Positions 24,896 to 34,180 are shown, counted from the stretch's first letter. The stretch is 64,000 nucleotides of DNA from Halobellus rufus (GCF_000739575.1 NZ_BBJO01000002.1:1-64000); one strand, 5' to 3'. Notes: generated by a model from the letters alone, not told the origin. A program made the numbers and translations.

Positions 24896-26035
24896 ATGGA
24901 TAGACGTACCTTCGTGAAGGCGACGGGTGTCGCGGGAATTGCCGGACTGGCGGGCTGCAGTGGGGGCCCCACCGGCGGCGGCGACGGATCCGGCGACAGC
25001 TCCGGCGATTCGAGCGGCGACGGCTCCGGCGACTCCGGGAGCGACGAGACGACCACGGCCGGGAGCAGCGGCCCGGCGGCCAACGTCGGCATGGTCTACG
25101 CGACGGGCGGCCTCGGCGACGGGTCGTTCAACGACCAGGCCCAGCAGGGCGCGCTGCAGGCCGAGGAGGAACTGGGCATCTCGTTCAACGAGGCCCAGCC
25201 CGACGAGGTCTCGCAGTTCAGCTCCTTCCAGCAGCAGTTCGCCGAGTCGACTGATCCGAACTACGACCTCGTCTGCTGTATCGGCTTCCTGCAGACGGAC
25301 GCGCTCTCGGAGAACGCGGAGTCGTACCCCGACCAGAACTTCATGCTCGTCGACTCCGTGGTCGAAGCGTCGAACGTCGACAACTACGTGTTCGCCGAAC
25401 ACGAGGGCTCGTACCTCGCGGGACTGATGGCCAGCCTGCTCACGACGCGGGACTTCTCGGCCGGTGCGGGGTCGACGGCGGGCGACTCGACGAACCTCGG
25501 ATTCGTCGGCGGCGTCGAGTCCGACCTGATCCAGAAGTTCGAGGCCGGCTTCGTCGCCGGCGCGCAGGCCGGAAGCGACGACGTCGACGTCAGCACGAAC
25601 TACACGGGCAGCTTCAACGACCCCGCCGCGGGGAAGGAGGCGGCCACCGCGATGTACAACAGCGGCGCTGACATCGTCTACCACGCGGCCGGTAACACCG
25701 GGACCGGCGTCTTCCAGGCGGCGCAGGAGCAGGAGAAGTTCGCCATCGGCGTCGACCGCGACCAGTCGGTGACGAAGCCCTCCTACAGCGACGTCATCCT
25801 CGCGAGTATGGTCAAGCGCGTCGACACGGCCGTCTACAACTCCATCGAGTCGGTCGTCGAGGGCGACTTCGAGGGCGGCGACATCATCGAACTCGGCCTC
25901 GACCAGAACGGCGTCGAACTCGTCTGGGGCGATCAGCTCGGCTCGGAGATCCCCGACGACGTCGCCGAGGAAGTCGCGACCGCCCGCGAGGAGATCATCG
26001 CGGGCGACATCGACGTCCCGGACTCGCCGGAGTAA
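24896..26035 (+). CDS. BMP family ABC transporter substrate-binding lipoprotein
   Basis: A 379-residue exported binding protein. MDRRTFVKATGVAGIAGLAGC has the twin-arginine start and a lipobox ending at C21, so it is exported folded by Tat and held by lipid. A Gly/Ser/Asp-rich linker (22-60) is followed by the BMP domain (about 62-360) with GDGSFNDQAQQG, VGGVESDLIQKFEAGFVAGAQ and VYHAAGNTGTGVFQAA. BMP proteins (PnrA/TmpC, BmpA) bind nucleosides. It is the first gene of a four-gene import operon (ATPase and two permeases follow). The gap to the ATPase gene is 155 bases, with a possible processing point or second promoter. Tat export is the normal route in haloarchaea. Confidence 0.92.
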   Translation: MDRRTFVKATGVAGIAGLAGCSGGPTGGGDGSGDSSGDSSGDGSGDSGSDETTTAGSSGPAANVGMVYATGGLGDGSFNDQAQQGALQAEEELGISFNEAQPDEVSQFSSFQQQFAESTDPNYDLVCCIGFLQTDALSENAESYPDQNFMLVDSVVEASNVDNYVFAEHEGSYLAGLMASLLTTRDFSAGAGSTAGDSTNLGFVGGVESDLIQKFEAGFVAGAQAGSDDVDVSTNYTGSFNDPAAGKEAATAMYNSGADIVYHAAGNTGTGVFQAAQEQEKFAIGVDRDQSVTKPSYSDVILASMVKRVDTAVYNSIESVVEGDFEGGDIIELGLDQNGVELVWGDQLGSEIPDDVAEEVATAREEIIAGDIDVPDSPE

Positions 26036-26190
26036 CGCGGTCCGCGCGACTGGCCGACCGTCGCGCTCGGAACGCCCATTCGGTCAGCGTTTCTTCACCG
26101 ACTCGCGGAGTCTCGACAGCCGAGTGACGACTCAGCGACGCGATATCCAAACCTATTCGTTGATCCCCCGACCAAGGGAGAGACAGATCT

Positions 26191-27774
26191 ATGGATACAG
26201 CCGTCCACCTCGACGGGATCACCAAACGGTTCCCGGGTGTCGTCGCCAACGACAACGTGGACCTCGCCGTCGAGCGCGGGACTGTACACGCTCTCCTCGG
26301 TGAGAACGGTGCGGGAAAGACGACGCTGATGAACGTTCTCTACGGCCTCTACGATCCGACTGCTGGCCGCGTCCTCGTCGACGGCGCTGAGCGCTCCTTC
26401 GAGTCGCCGCGGGACGCCATCGACGCCGGGATCGGGATGATCCACCAGCACTTCATGTTGGTCGATCCGATGACGGTCACGGAGAACATCACGCTCGGCA
26501 ACGAGCCCAAAAAGTGGGGCGGGCTCGCGGTCGATCGGGAGGCGGCGCGGTCGGCGGTCGTCGACCTCTCGGAACGCTACGGGTTCGACGTCGATCCCGA
26601 CGCGCGGATCGAGGACGTCTCAGTCGGCGAACAGCAGCGCGTCGAGATCCTGAAGGCGCTCTACCGCGGGGCCGACGTGCTCATCCTCGACGAGCCGACG
26701 GCCGTGCTCACGCCGCAGGAGGTCGAAGAGCTGTTCGAGGTGCTCGAAGAGCTGACCGCCCAGGGCAAGACGATCATCTTCATCACGCACAAGCTGGGCG
26801 AGGCGATGCGCGCGGCCGACGAGATCACGGTGCTCCGCGACGGCCGCAACGTCGGAACCGTCGATGCCGCTGAGACGACGCGCGAGGGGCTCGCAGAGCT
26901 GATGGTCGGTCGCGAGGTGCTCTTGGATGTCGACAAGCCGCCAGCGGAAACCGGCGACGTCGTCGCCGCCGCGTCCGATCTGGTCGTCGAGGACGAACGC
27001 GGCGTCCGCGCCGTCGACGGGGTCGGCTTCGAGGTGAGAGCTGGAGAGGTGTTCGGCATCGCGGGCGTCGACGGCAACGGCCAATCGGAGCTCATCGAGG
27101 CCCTGACGGGGCTTTCGACGCCGGACGGCGGCCGCATCGAGTTCCTCGGCCGAGACGTCACCGACGACTCCCGCCGCAGCCGGATCGACGACGGGATGGC
27201 GTACATCCCCGAGGACAGACAGGACCGCGGCCTCGTGATGGACTTCGACCTCGTCGAGAACGCGATCCTCGGGAGCCAACACACCGCCGAGTTCGGACCG
27301 AACGGCCGCATCGACTGGCCGCACACCCGCGAGCACGCCGAGTCGATCATCGACGAGTACGACGTTCGACCGCCGAACGCCGATTCGACCTCCGAGTCGC
27401 TCTCCGGCGGGAACCAGCAGAAGTTCATCGTGGGCCGCGAGTTCGAGCGCGACCCCGAACTCGTCGTCGCCGCGCACCCGACCCGCGGGGTCGACGTCGG
27501 ATCGATCGAGTTCATCCACGAGCGGCTGTTGGAGCTCCGGAAGGAGGGCGTCGCGGTCCTGCTCGTCTCCTCGAAACTCGAGGAGGTCCAGGGCCTTTCG
27601 GACCGACTCGCCGTGATGTACGAGGGCGAGTTTATGGACGTCGTCGACCCGACGGCGACGACCGAAGAGGAACTCGGGCTGCTGATGGCCGGCGAGCGGC
27701 CCGACGCGGATTCGACCGCGACAGCCGAGACCGAGCGGGACGTCGGCGCGTCCGCCGGGGGTGAGCGCGCGTGA
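26191..27774 (+). CDS. ABC transporter ATPase, nucleoside (BMP) type, two NBDs
   Basis: A 527-residue cytosolic ATPase with two nucleotide-binding halves. The first has Walker A GENGAGKTT (37-45), signature VSVGEQQRV, and Walker B VLILDEPTAVL. The second has a degenerate Walker A (GVDGNGQSEL, without the GKT core), signature SLSGGNQQKF, and AAHPTRGVDVGS in the Walker B region. This one-active, one-degenerate layout is typical of the sugar/nucleoside RbsA-like and NupA-like ATPases. A C-terminal acidic tail follows. Its stop overlaps the GTG start of the first permease (GTGA at 27771-27774), showing tight coupling. Confidence 0.93.
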   Translation: MDTAVHLDGITKRFPGVVANDNVDLAVERGTVHALLGENGAGKTTLMNVLYGLYDPTAGRVLVDGAERSFESPRDAIDAGIGMIHQHFMLVDPMTVTENITLGNEPKKWGGLAVDREAARSAVVDLSERYGFDVDPDARIEDVSVGEQQRVEILKALYRGADVLILDEPTAVLTPQEVEELFEVLEELTAQGKTIIFITHKLGEAMRAADEITVLRDGRNVGTVDAAETTREGLAELMVGREVLLDVDKPPAETGDVVAAASDLVVEDERGVRAVDGVGFEVRAGEVFGIAGVDGNGQSELIEALTGLSTPDGGRIEFLGRDVTDDSRRSRIDDGMAYIPEDRQDRGLVMDFDLVENAILGSQHTAEFGPNGRIDWPHTREHAESIIDEYDVRPPNADSTSESLSGGNQQKFIVGREFERDPELVVAAHPTRGVDVGSIEFIHERLLELRKEGVAVLLVSSKLEEVQGLSDRLAVMYEGEFMDVVDPTATTEEELGLLMAGERPDADSTATAETERDVGASAGGERA

Positions 27775-29003
27775 GCGTCCGCGACCGCGCTCGCGACGTC
27801 CTCGAACGGCTCGCGATCGCGTCGGCGACCGAACGGATCCTGATCAGCACGGCCGCGCTCGTGCTCTCGATCCTCGTCGGGGCCGTGCTCGTGCTCGTCG
27901 CCGGTCGGATGACGGCGTGTACGGCGAACGAGGCGGTCTATTACTTCGGGACCGGGTTCTGTTACGATCCCGTCCTCGTGTTCGATCGGCTGTTCCTGGG
28001 CGCGCTCGGCGACCCCTTCAGCGGCGGCTGGTCGCCCGGTGGGCAGTTCTCGATTACGCTGCGCGAGACGACGCTGCTGCTCTTTACGGGGCTGTCGGTC
28101 GCGCTGGCGTTCCGCGCGGGCATCTTCAACATCGGCACGCAGGGCCAGATGGTCGTCGGCGCGCTCGCGACCGCCCTCGGCGTCCTCTGGGTGTCGCCGC
28201 TGGTCTCCGGGGTCGTCGGCACGGTACTCCTGATCCCGTTCGGCATCCTCGTCGGCGCGGTCTTCGGCGGGCTCTACGGCGCGATCCCCGGCCTGCTCAA
28301 GGCCTACGCGGACGCCAACGAGGTCATCACGACCATCATGCTCAACTTCATCGCGACCGGGGTCACGCTGTATCTCGTCAGCGGCGTGTTCAAGGACCCG
28401 AACAGTCCGGCGAACCAGACGGTTCCGCTGCCGGAGTACGCGCAGTTCCCGGCCGTGCTCTTCGGCGGCCGGCAGGACTTCTCGCTGATCGCGCTCGCCT
28501 TCGGACTCGTCGCCATCGGCGGGCTGTACTACCTCCTCGAACACACGGCCTTCGGCTACGACGTCCGGACGAGCGGAATCCAGCCAGACGCGGCGGAGTA
28601 CGGCGGCGTCGACGCCGCCAAGACGATCGTGTCGAGTCTGACCCTCTCGGGCGCGCTCGGCGGTATCGCCGGCGCGATGTACGTGATGATGGTCCTCGGG
28701 ACGTTCCAGACGGGGGTTCCCGACTACGGCTTCGACGGCATCACCGTCTCGATCCTCGCCGGCAACAACCCGATCGGCGTCGGCGTCGCGGCGCTGCTCT
28801 TCGGCGTCCTCAAGAGCGGGACGACGGTCGTGCAGTTCGCGACCGACGTCCCGCCGCAACTCGTCGGCGTCCTGCGGGGGCTCATCATCCTCTTCGTCGC
28901 GATGCCGGAGTTCTTCCGGCTGATCGGAAAGCGGGTGACAGACGCGGGAGAGAAGGCCGTCGCCACCGACGGCGGCCGGCCGGGAGGTGAGTCCGATGAG
29001 TGA
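27771..29003 (+). CDS. ABC transporter permease, nucleoside type (1)
   Basis: A 410-residue membrane permease of the BPD_transp_2 family with about nine to ten helices, starting with ISTAALVLSILVGAVLVLVAG. Typical family text includes FRAGIFNIGTQGQMVVGALA, YADANEVITTIMLNFIA, SGIQPDAAEYGGVDA and DYGFDGITVSILAGNNPIGV. The GTG start overlaps the ATPase stop. The extended first exterior loop contains two Cys (about residues 46 and 61), which is unusual for a haloarchaeal membrane protein and could form a disulfide. With the next permease it should form the heterodimeric channel. Confidence 0.92.
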   Translation: MSVRDRARDVLERLAIASATERILISTAALVLSILVGAVLVLVAGRMTACTANEAVYYFGTGFCYDPVLVFDRLFLGALGDPFSGGWSPGGQFSITLRETTLLLFTGLSVALAFRAGIFNIGTQGQMVVGALATALGVLWVSPLVSGVVGTVLLIPFGILVGAVFGGLYGAIPGLLKAYADANEVITTIMLNFIATGVTLYLVSGVFKDPNSPANQTVPLPEYAQFPAVLFGGRQDFSLIALAFGLVAIGGLYYLLEHTAFGYDVRTSGIQPDAAEYGGVDAAKTIVSSLTLSGALGGIAGAMYVMMVLGTFQTGVPDYGFDGITVSILAGNNPIGVGVAALLFGVLKSGTTVVQFATDVPPQLVGVLRGLIILFVAMPEFFRLIGKRVTDAGEKAVATDGGRPGGESDE

Positions 29004-30075
29004 GGCGACGGCCGGCTCGGCCGACGCCGACGAGAGCGTGCTGGAACGCTACTCCTCGCGCGTGCTCGTCGCCGGCGTCACCCTCGCCGCGCTCGCGCTG
29101 TTTCTCGTCGGCGGGTGGTTGTTCCCCGACACCATCCTCGGGACCTTCGCGGACGTGCTCACCAGTCGGAACACGCTCTCGGCGGCGCTTCGACTCTCGG
29201 TACCGATCGCGTTCGCGGCGCTCGGCGGCATCTTCTCGGAGAAGTCCGGCGTCATCAACATCGGGCTCGAAGGGCTGCTCATCATCTCGGCGTTCACCGC
29301 GATCTACGTCACCTATCTCACGGGGAACGTCTGGATCGGCTTCGGCGGCGGCGTCGTCGCTAGCGTGCTCCTCGCGCTGCTCTTCGCGGTCGTCACGATC
29401 GAGTTCCGCGCGGATCAGATCATCGCGGGGCTCGCCGTCTGGCTCATCGCGCTCGGACTCGCGCCGTTCGCCTCGCAGGTCATCTTCGGCGGTCCCAACA
29501 CGCCGACGGTCGCGACGCCCGGCGCGATCTCGGTGCCGGTGCTGGCCGACATCCCGTTCTTCGGCGCGCTGTTCTCGGCGTCCCCGTCGGTGTACCTGCT
29601 GTTCCTCGCGGTGGGGCTCTCCTGGTACGTCTTCGAGCGGACCACGTTCGGCCGCTGGGTCCGCGCCAGCGGCGAGAACCCGAAGGCGCTCGACACCGCC
29701 GGCGTGAGCGTCACGCGCGTCAGATACGCCGCGGTACTCATCTCGGGCGTGCTCTCCGGGATGGGAGGGGCGGCGCTCTCGCTGGACCTCGGGCAGTTCA
29801 CCGGCAACGGCCCGACGATGGTCAACGGCAAGGGATTCATCGCCATCGTCGCGTACCTGTTCGGCAACTACAACCCGGTCGGGGCGTTCCTCTCGACGCT
29901 GCTTTTCGCCGGGCTCGACGCGATGCAGACGTACCTCCAGTTGCAGGGGATCGGCGTCCCCCGACAGCTCATTCGCATCACCCCGTTCGTCGTCGTGATC
30001 GTCGTCCTCGCGCTCGTCGGGCGCACGCGGATTCCCGAGGCCGCGGGCGACCACTACGAGTCCGGCGAGGAGTAA
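28996..30075 (+). CDS. ABC transporter permease, nucleoside type (2)
   Basis: A 359-residue permease, second half of the channel pair, with about eight to nine helices. Family text: IPIAFAALGGIFSEKSGVINIGLEG (read as AALGGIFSEKSGVINIG), IEFRADQIIAGLAVWLIALG, RASGENPKALDTAGV and GKGFIAIVAYLFGNYNPVGA. The ATG at 28996 lies inside the end of the first permease (8-base overlap), so the start is set by coupling and not by the in-frame GTG at 28987. No nucleoside phosphorylase or deaminase gene follows, although these often sit beside such transporters. Confidence 0.92.
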   Translation: MSEATAGSADADESVLERYSSRVLVAGVTLAALALFLVGGWLFPDTILGTFADVLTSRNTLSAALRLSVPIAFAALGGIFSEKSGVINIGLEGLLIISAFTAIYVTYLTGNVWIGFGGGVVASVLLALLFAVVTIEFRADQIIAGLAVWLIALGLAPFASQVIFGGPNTPTVATPGAISVPVLADIPFFGALFSASPSVYLLFLAVGLSWYVFERTTFGRWVRASGENPKALDTAGVSVTRVRYAAVLISGVLSGMGGAALSLDLGQFTGNGPTMVNGKGFIAIVAYLFGNYNPVGAFLSTLLFAGLDAMQTYLQLQGIGVPRQLIRITPFVVVIVVLALVGRTRIPEAAGDHYESGEE

Positions 30076-30159
30076 TCGCCTCGCGGCGGCTCCGAACGGA
30101 TTCCGGCTGTGCCGACCGACAGATAAAGAGTTTTCCGCACGCACGCGAGAGTCGGAACG

Positions 30160-31530
30160 ATGAGTACCCAGGAGTACGACGTCGTCGTCGTCGGTGCGGG
30201 AACGGCGGGCTGCTACGCCGCGGCCACCGTCGCCCGCGAGGGCCTCGACGTCGCGATCGTCGAACGAAAATCCGCCGAAGAGGCGGGACACATCGCCTGT
30301 GGCGACGCGCTGAAGGGCGCTGACGCCTTCCCGGAAGCGATCCCGAAGTCCCAGATCGAGGGCGCGTTCACGAACACGGACGTCGATCACGGCCGCTTCG
30401 AGATTCCCCAGGAGGACACGGTCCTCGACATCCCCGTGCCGGGCGAGTTGGCGGTCATCGACCGCTGGGAGTACGGTCGACTCATAATCGAGGGTGCGGA
30501 GAAGGCGGGCACCGACTTCCACTACGACACCGTCGTGCAGGACGTCGTGCAGGACGACGACGGCACCGTCACGGGCGTCCGCGGCAAGTCGAACGGCGAG
30601 GTCGTCGAGTTCGAGGCCGAGGTCGTCGTCGACGGCGCGGGCTCGCTGTCGATCCTGCAGGACAAGACGGACTTCTCGAACGCCACGTTCGACACGAACG
30701 TCTCCTACTCGCAGTTCTGCTCGGCGTACCGGGAGATCGTCGAGGTCCCCGAGCCGGTCGAGTGGGACGACGCGCTGGTGTTCAAACCGACCGAGCGCGC
30801 GGCGGGCTACCTCTGGTACTTCCCGCGCACGGAGACGACGATCAACGCCGGGCTCGGCTTCCAGATGAACGAGGAGCCGATGAAGCTCGTCGAGGACCTC
30901 AAGCGGGACCTGCGAAACCGCCCCGAGTTCGAGGGCGCGGAGGTCAAAGACAAACTCGGCGCGGCGCTGCCGACGCGCCGTCCGTACGACTCGGCGGTCG
31001 CGGACGGCTTCGTCGCCGTCGGTGACGCCGCCGGCCACGTCAACCCCACCACCGGCGGCGGCATCGCCGGGGCCGCCTACGCGGGCACCTACGCCGGCCA
31101 GCAGATCGTCCACGCCATCGGCGACGGCGACGTCAGCGAGGAGTCGCTGTGGCGCTACAACGAGCGCGTGATGGACCACTTCGGCGGTCGGTACGCCGGT
31201 CTCGACGTGTACAACGTCCTCTCGACCGCCGTCGACGTCGACGACCTGATGGGCCTTCTGGCCTCGCTCCCGGGCGAGAAACTCGCGGAGGCGCTGTACT
31301 CGGGGACCACCTCCTTCGGGCCGGCGCTCGTCGCGAAGACCGCGAAGGACTCCTTCGGCTACTGGGGACAGATCCTCAACTTCTACAAGACGAAGCGTCT
31401 CGCGGACGACCTGATGGAGCACTACGCGCGCTACCCGGGCCGTCCGGAGGCGCTCGACGTCTGGCAGGAGCAGCGCGACGACCTGATGGACGACATCTAC
31501 GCGGTCACCGGCGCGGATCCGAAGTACTGA
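30160..31530 (+). CDS. Geranylgeranyl reductase family (archaeal lipid saturation)
   Basis: A 456-residue FAD enzyme. The N-terminal FAD fold VVVVGAGTAGCYAAATVARE is followed by the ribityl-binding GDAAGHVNPTTGGGIAGAAY (about 288-307), and GYLWYFPRTETTINAGLG is the family's substrate-side motif. Geranylgeranyl reductases hydrogenate the isoprenoid chains of archaeal membrane lipids (digeranylgeranylglycerophospholipid reductase) or of menaquinone. Which one applies is not certain; the length and text best match the haloarchaeal lipid reductase. A Cys at CGDALKG matches the conserved Cys in that family. The protein is peripheral to the membrane. It has its own T-rich promoter-like stretch (gagttttcc) about 30 bases before the ATG, so it is separate from the transporter operon. 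Confidence 0.88.
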   Translation: MSTQEYDVVVVGAGTAGCYAAATVAREGLDVAIVERKSAEEAGHIACGDALKGADAFPEAIPKSQIEGAFTNTDVDHGRFEIPQEDTVLDIPVPGELAVIDRWEYGRLIIEGAEKAGTDFHYDTVVQDVVQDDDGTVTGVRGKSNGEVVEFEAEVVVDGAGSLSILQDKTDFSNATFDTNVSYSQFCSAYREIVEVPEPVEWDDALVFKPTERAAGYLWYFPRTETTINAGLGFQMNEEPMKLVEDLKRDLRNRPEFEGAEVKDKLGAALPTRRPYDSAVADGFVAVGDAAGHVNPTTGGGIAGAAYAGTYAGQQIVHAIGDGDVSEESLWRYNERVMDHFGGRYAGLDVYNVLSTAVDVDDLMGLLASLPGEKLAEALYSGTTSFGPALVAKTAKDSFGYWGQILNFYKTKRLADDLMEHYARYPGRPEALDVWQEQRDDLMDDIYAVTGADPKY

Positions 31531-31598
31531 CCGCGAGGTTCGGCTTCGGGCCCGACGGCCGGTCTCTCTGTTACGTTATAGTCGGTTTCGATCGCTTT

Positions 31599-32627
31599 TC
31601 ACTGCGGATCGAGGTCCACCGCGTCGGCGAGAAGTTCGTGCGATCGGAGCCCCGTCTCCGGCTCGCTGACGACGTGCTGGAGCATCACCTCGTCGACGCC
31701 GATGCGGTCGGAGAGCTGTTCGAGTAGCCCCGCCAGCGTCTCCGGACTGCCAGAGATCGCGCGCGGCCACTCGTCGTCGTCTAAGGTCGCCGGCGTGGGC
31801 TCCGGAACGCCGCCGAGTTCGTCGATCGCCTCCTCGACGGATGGGCGAGTTCCTACCTCGCCGCGTCGGAGCCGTTGATAGGAGGCCTCCGCGACCGCCC
31901 GGAGCCGCGCGGCCTCCTCGTCGGTGTCCGCGCAGATCGCGTTGAGGGCGACGATTCCCGCCGGTTCGTTGAGCCCGCCCGGACGGGACGACGCCTCGAA
32001 CGCCTCGCGGTACTCCTCGAAGGCGGGAACGGCGAACTGCGGACGGATGAACGCCGCGAAGCAGTACCGCAGGCCGAGTTCGCCCGCGATCCTCGCGCTC
32101 GACGGGCTCGATCCCAACACCCACGGGACGGGCGGCTCCGCGTCCGATCGGGGGATCGTGAGATCGCTGTAGGCGTGTTCGTCCGGGAAGTCGTCGTAGA
32201 GATGCGAGACGACGGCCTCGATCTTCTCGCGGTGGTCGCCGTCGGGATCGTCCGCGTGTCGGTCGGTCCCGAGCGCCCGATCGGACGCCGGAGAGCCGTT
32301 CGCCCGACCCAGCCCGGCGTCGATGCGGCCGGGCGCGAGCGCGTCGAGCGACCCGAACTGCTCTGCGACCTTGAACGGGCTGTAGTGGTTGAGAAGCACC
32401 GCGCCAGACCCCAGTCGGATCGAGTCGGTCTCGGCGGCCAGGTGGCCGAGGAGGACTTCGGGTGTCGTCCCCGCGAGGACGTCGCCCATCCCGTGGTGCT
32501 CGGCGACCCAAAAGCGGGTGAACCCGAGCGCTTCTGCCTGCTGTGCGGCCTCGACGGTGTTGGCGTACGCCTCGGTCGCGGTGCCGCCCGCGGGGACCGG
32601 CGAGAGGTCGACGGCGGAGAGCTTCAT
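31599..32627 (-). CDS. LLM-class (luciferase-like) flavin oxidoreductase
   Basis: A 342-residue bacterial-luciferase-like TIM-barrel protein. Typical features are the N-terminal LSAVDLSPVPAGGTATEA, RFWVAEHHGMGDVLAGTTPE, IRLGSGAVLLNHYSPFKVAE, GRIDAGLGRANG and ALGSSPSSARIAGELGLRY-like text (read as VLGSSPSSARIAGEL). Members use FMN or F420, and haloarchaea make F420; the cofactor and substrate cannot be decided. The start at 32627 has a TATA-like gttatgg about 25 bases upstream. It sits downstream of mutY on the same strand; the apparent 4-base overlap with mutY is probably an artefact of a frameshift in mutY (see that entry). Confidence 0.88.
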   Translation of the reverse strand: MKLSAVDLSPVPAGGTATEAYANTVEAAQQAEALGFTRFWVAEHHGMGDVLAGTTPEVLLGHLAAETDSIRLGSGAVLLNHYSPFKVAEQFGSLDALAPGRIDAGLGRANGSPASDRALGTDRHADDPDGDHREKIEAVVSHLYDDFPDEHAYSDLTIPRSDAEPPVPWVLGSSPSSARIAGELGLRYCFAAFIRPQFAVPAFEEYREAFEASSRPGGLNEPAGIVALNAICADTDEEAARLRAVAEASYQRLRRGEVGTRPSVEEAIDELGGVPEPTPATLDDDEWPRAISGSPETLAGLLEQLSDRIGVDEVMLQHVVSEPETGLRSHELLADAVDLDPQ

Positions 32628-33649
32628 ATTCTTGTTCGGCCGCTGGGAGCCATAACGGTTGGGCTCTCCGAACGTCGCTTCCAACCCGATCGAGGGAGAT
32701 ACCACCTACCGTCGCAGGGAGACGGACGGGTTGTCCTCGGATTCGTCAACCGAGACGAGCCGTCGTCCGCGAGGTCGGCGAGCAGACCCCGAAGCCACTC
32801 CCGTCCGTTCTCTCCGTCGGGTGTATAGTCCACGCGGATCCGGTGACCGAGCGCATCCAGCTCCATCTCCTCGTGTTCGCCGAGCAAGCGGACGATCCGA
32901 CCCCGGAACTGTCGCCGACTCCCCTCGAAGCTCGGTTGCGTGGGCACGTCGGGCGCGGTGAAGTCGCCGGTCTGGTAGGCGTGACACCACTCGCGCCACG
33001 GACAGCTCCCCTCGTCACAGCGAGGGGCCTTCCCGCAGGCGACCCCGCCGAGTTCCATAATCGCGTTGTTCCAGACGCGGGATTCGCCGGGGGGCATCAG
33101 CGCCGCGGCGACGCGCTCGAACTCGGCGTCGTCGTCTTCGACGTCGAAGGCGCGGTAGAGCACCCGCTTGACGTTGGTGTCGACGACGGCGTCCCCGTTG
33201 TTGAACGCGAACGACGCGACCGCGTTCGCGGTGTAGGGGCCGACGCCCATCAACTCGGAGAGTTCCTCGGGCGTGCGCGGGAAGTCGCCGTCGTACTCCT
33301 CGATCACCTGCCCCGCCGCCTCGTGGAGGTACTTCGCGCGGTTGTTGTACCCCAGCGAGTGATCGCTCCAGAAGGCGATCACGTCGGCGCGGTCGGCGGC
33401 CGCCAGGTCCGCGGCGGTCGGCCACTCCTCGAGGAAGTCGCGCCACGCGTCGATGACGCGGTCGAGTTGGGTCTGCTGGCTCATCACCTCCGAGACGAGG
33501 ATCTCGTAGGGGTCGTCGGTCTCCCGCCAGGGGAACGCGCGGTGGTCTGACTCGTACCACGAGATCAGGGCCTCGCGGACGGCGTCGACGTCGTCCGGGT
33601 CGAGCGCCACGTCTTCTCCCTCGAACTTCGGCCCCTCGCCGTCGGTCAT
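32624..33649 (-). CDS. mutY: A/G-specific adenine glycosylase, C-terminal frameshift
   Basis: DNA repair glycosylase that removes adenine mispaired with 8-oxoguanine or G. HhH-GPD fold: PYEILVSEVMSQQTQL with the catalytic Glu, LMGVGPYTANAVASFAF hairpin, VVDTNVKRVL with the catalytic Asp, and a four-Cys iron-sulfur site (ACGKAPRCDEGSCPWREWC, spacing 5-4-5). As written the frame runs to 32624 with a foreign-looking tail (SSRLTNPRTTRPSP...). Adding one C at about 32758-32759 (minus-strand ggctcg to ggcctcg) gives ...ADDGLVSVDESEDNPSVSLRR and a stop at 32706, making 314 residues of normal haloarchaeal composition. The base is missing in the sequence or in the cell. The catalytic part is intact either way. 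ATG 33649 is preferred over a GTG one codon upstream. Confidence 0.85.
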   Translation of the reverse strand: MTDGEGPKFEGEDVALDPDDVDAVREALISWYESDHRAFPWRETDDPYEILVSEVMSQQTQLDRVIDAWRDFLEEWPTAADLAAADRADVIAFWSDHSLGYNNRAKYLHEAAGQVIEEYDGDFPRTPEELSELMGVGPYTANAVASFAFNNGDAVVDTNVKRVLYRAFDVEDDDAEFERVAAALMPPGESRVWNNAIMELGGVACGKAPRCDEGSCPWREWCHAYQTGDFTAPDVPTQPSFEGSRRQFRGRIVRLLGEHEEMELDALGHRIRVDYTPDGENGREWLRGLLADLADDGSSRLTNPRTTRPSPCDGRWYLPRSGWKRRSESPTVMAPSGRTRI

Positions 33650-33782
33650 TACCGAGACGTAGGCCCGCCGGGATTTGTGGATTCTGGTCGCGGCTCGCGT
33701 GCCGTTCGTCTTCGGCGACTGGCCGAAGGCCGCCGACGCCGAGACGAAAGTCGTTTGCCCGCGTCGCCCGATTCGGTGAGGT

Positions 33783-34106
33783 ATGAGCCTCGACGAACTC
33801 ACGGAAGACGTGCAGGCGGCCTACGGCGACGTCGACGAGGAGCAGTCGGTCTCGCTCGATCGGGAGACACGACACGAACTGGCGATGCTCGCGGCGGCGT
33901 TCGGCACCGACGACACCGACGAACTGCTGCGGCGCGCCGTCCATCTCCTGTTCCAGACGACCGTCGACCGCGGCACGCTGGACTTCCACCTCCGACAGGG
34001 GTACGACGTCACCTACGACGAGTACCTGTCGGGGATGACGTTCGAGGAGATGACCGGTCAGGACCAGTACCCCGCGCGCGACGACGAGCGCCGCTATCAG
34101 ATGTAG
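33783..34106 (+). CDS. Conserved haloarchaeal hypothetical protein, 107 aa
   Basis: A small, acidic, soluble protein that I do not recognise. Residues 24-60 (LDRETRHELAMLAAAF, then DDTDELLRRAVHLLFQ) form two amphipathic helices like those of small ribbon-helix-helix or dimeric helical proteins, and the C-terminal part (TYDEYLSGMTFEEMTG) looks like a second conserved block. There is no Cys, signal peptide or membrane helix. It is divergent from mutY across 133 bases; a T-rich stretch (gtttgcc) lies about 28 bases before the ATG. Codon use and acidity are native, so it is very likely a real gene. DNA binding is only a guess. Confidence 0.75.
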   Translation: MSLDELTEDVQAAYGDVDEEQSVSLDRETRHELAMLAAAFGTDDTDELLRRAVHLLFQTTVDRGTLDFHLRQGYDVTYDEYLSGMTFEEMTGQDQYPARDDERRYQM

Positions 34107-34161
34107 GCGCGGACGCTTGGAACCGGTGAACAGCCGGAACTAGCGAACGATCGGACGAGCG

Positions 34162-34169
34162 TTTATATA
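34162..34169 (+). promoter_or_regulatory. TATA element before a candidate structured RNA
   Basis: tttatata, the best TATA match in this part of the window, with no start codon of a plausible gene at the expected distance. The transcript should begin near 34188-34192, inside the 20-base motif at 34181-34200. Confidence 0.6.
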
Positions 34170-34180
34170 CGAACGGGGGC

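Noticed and set aside
32624-32627. ATGA overlap between mutY and the LLM oxidoreductase gene
   Set aside because: It depends on the out-of-frame mutY tail; with the probable missing C the mutY stop is at 32706, leaving a 78-base gap with its own TATA-like element.
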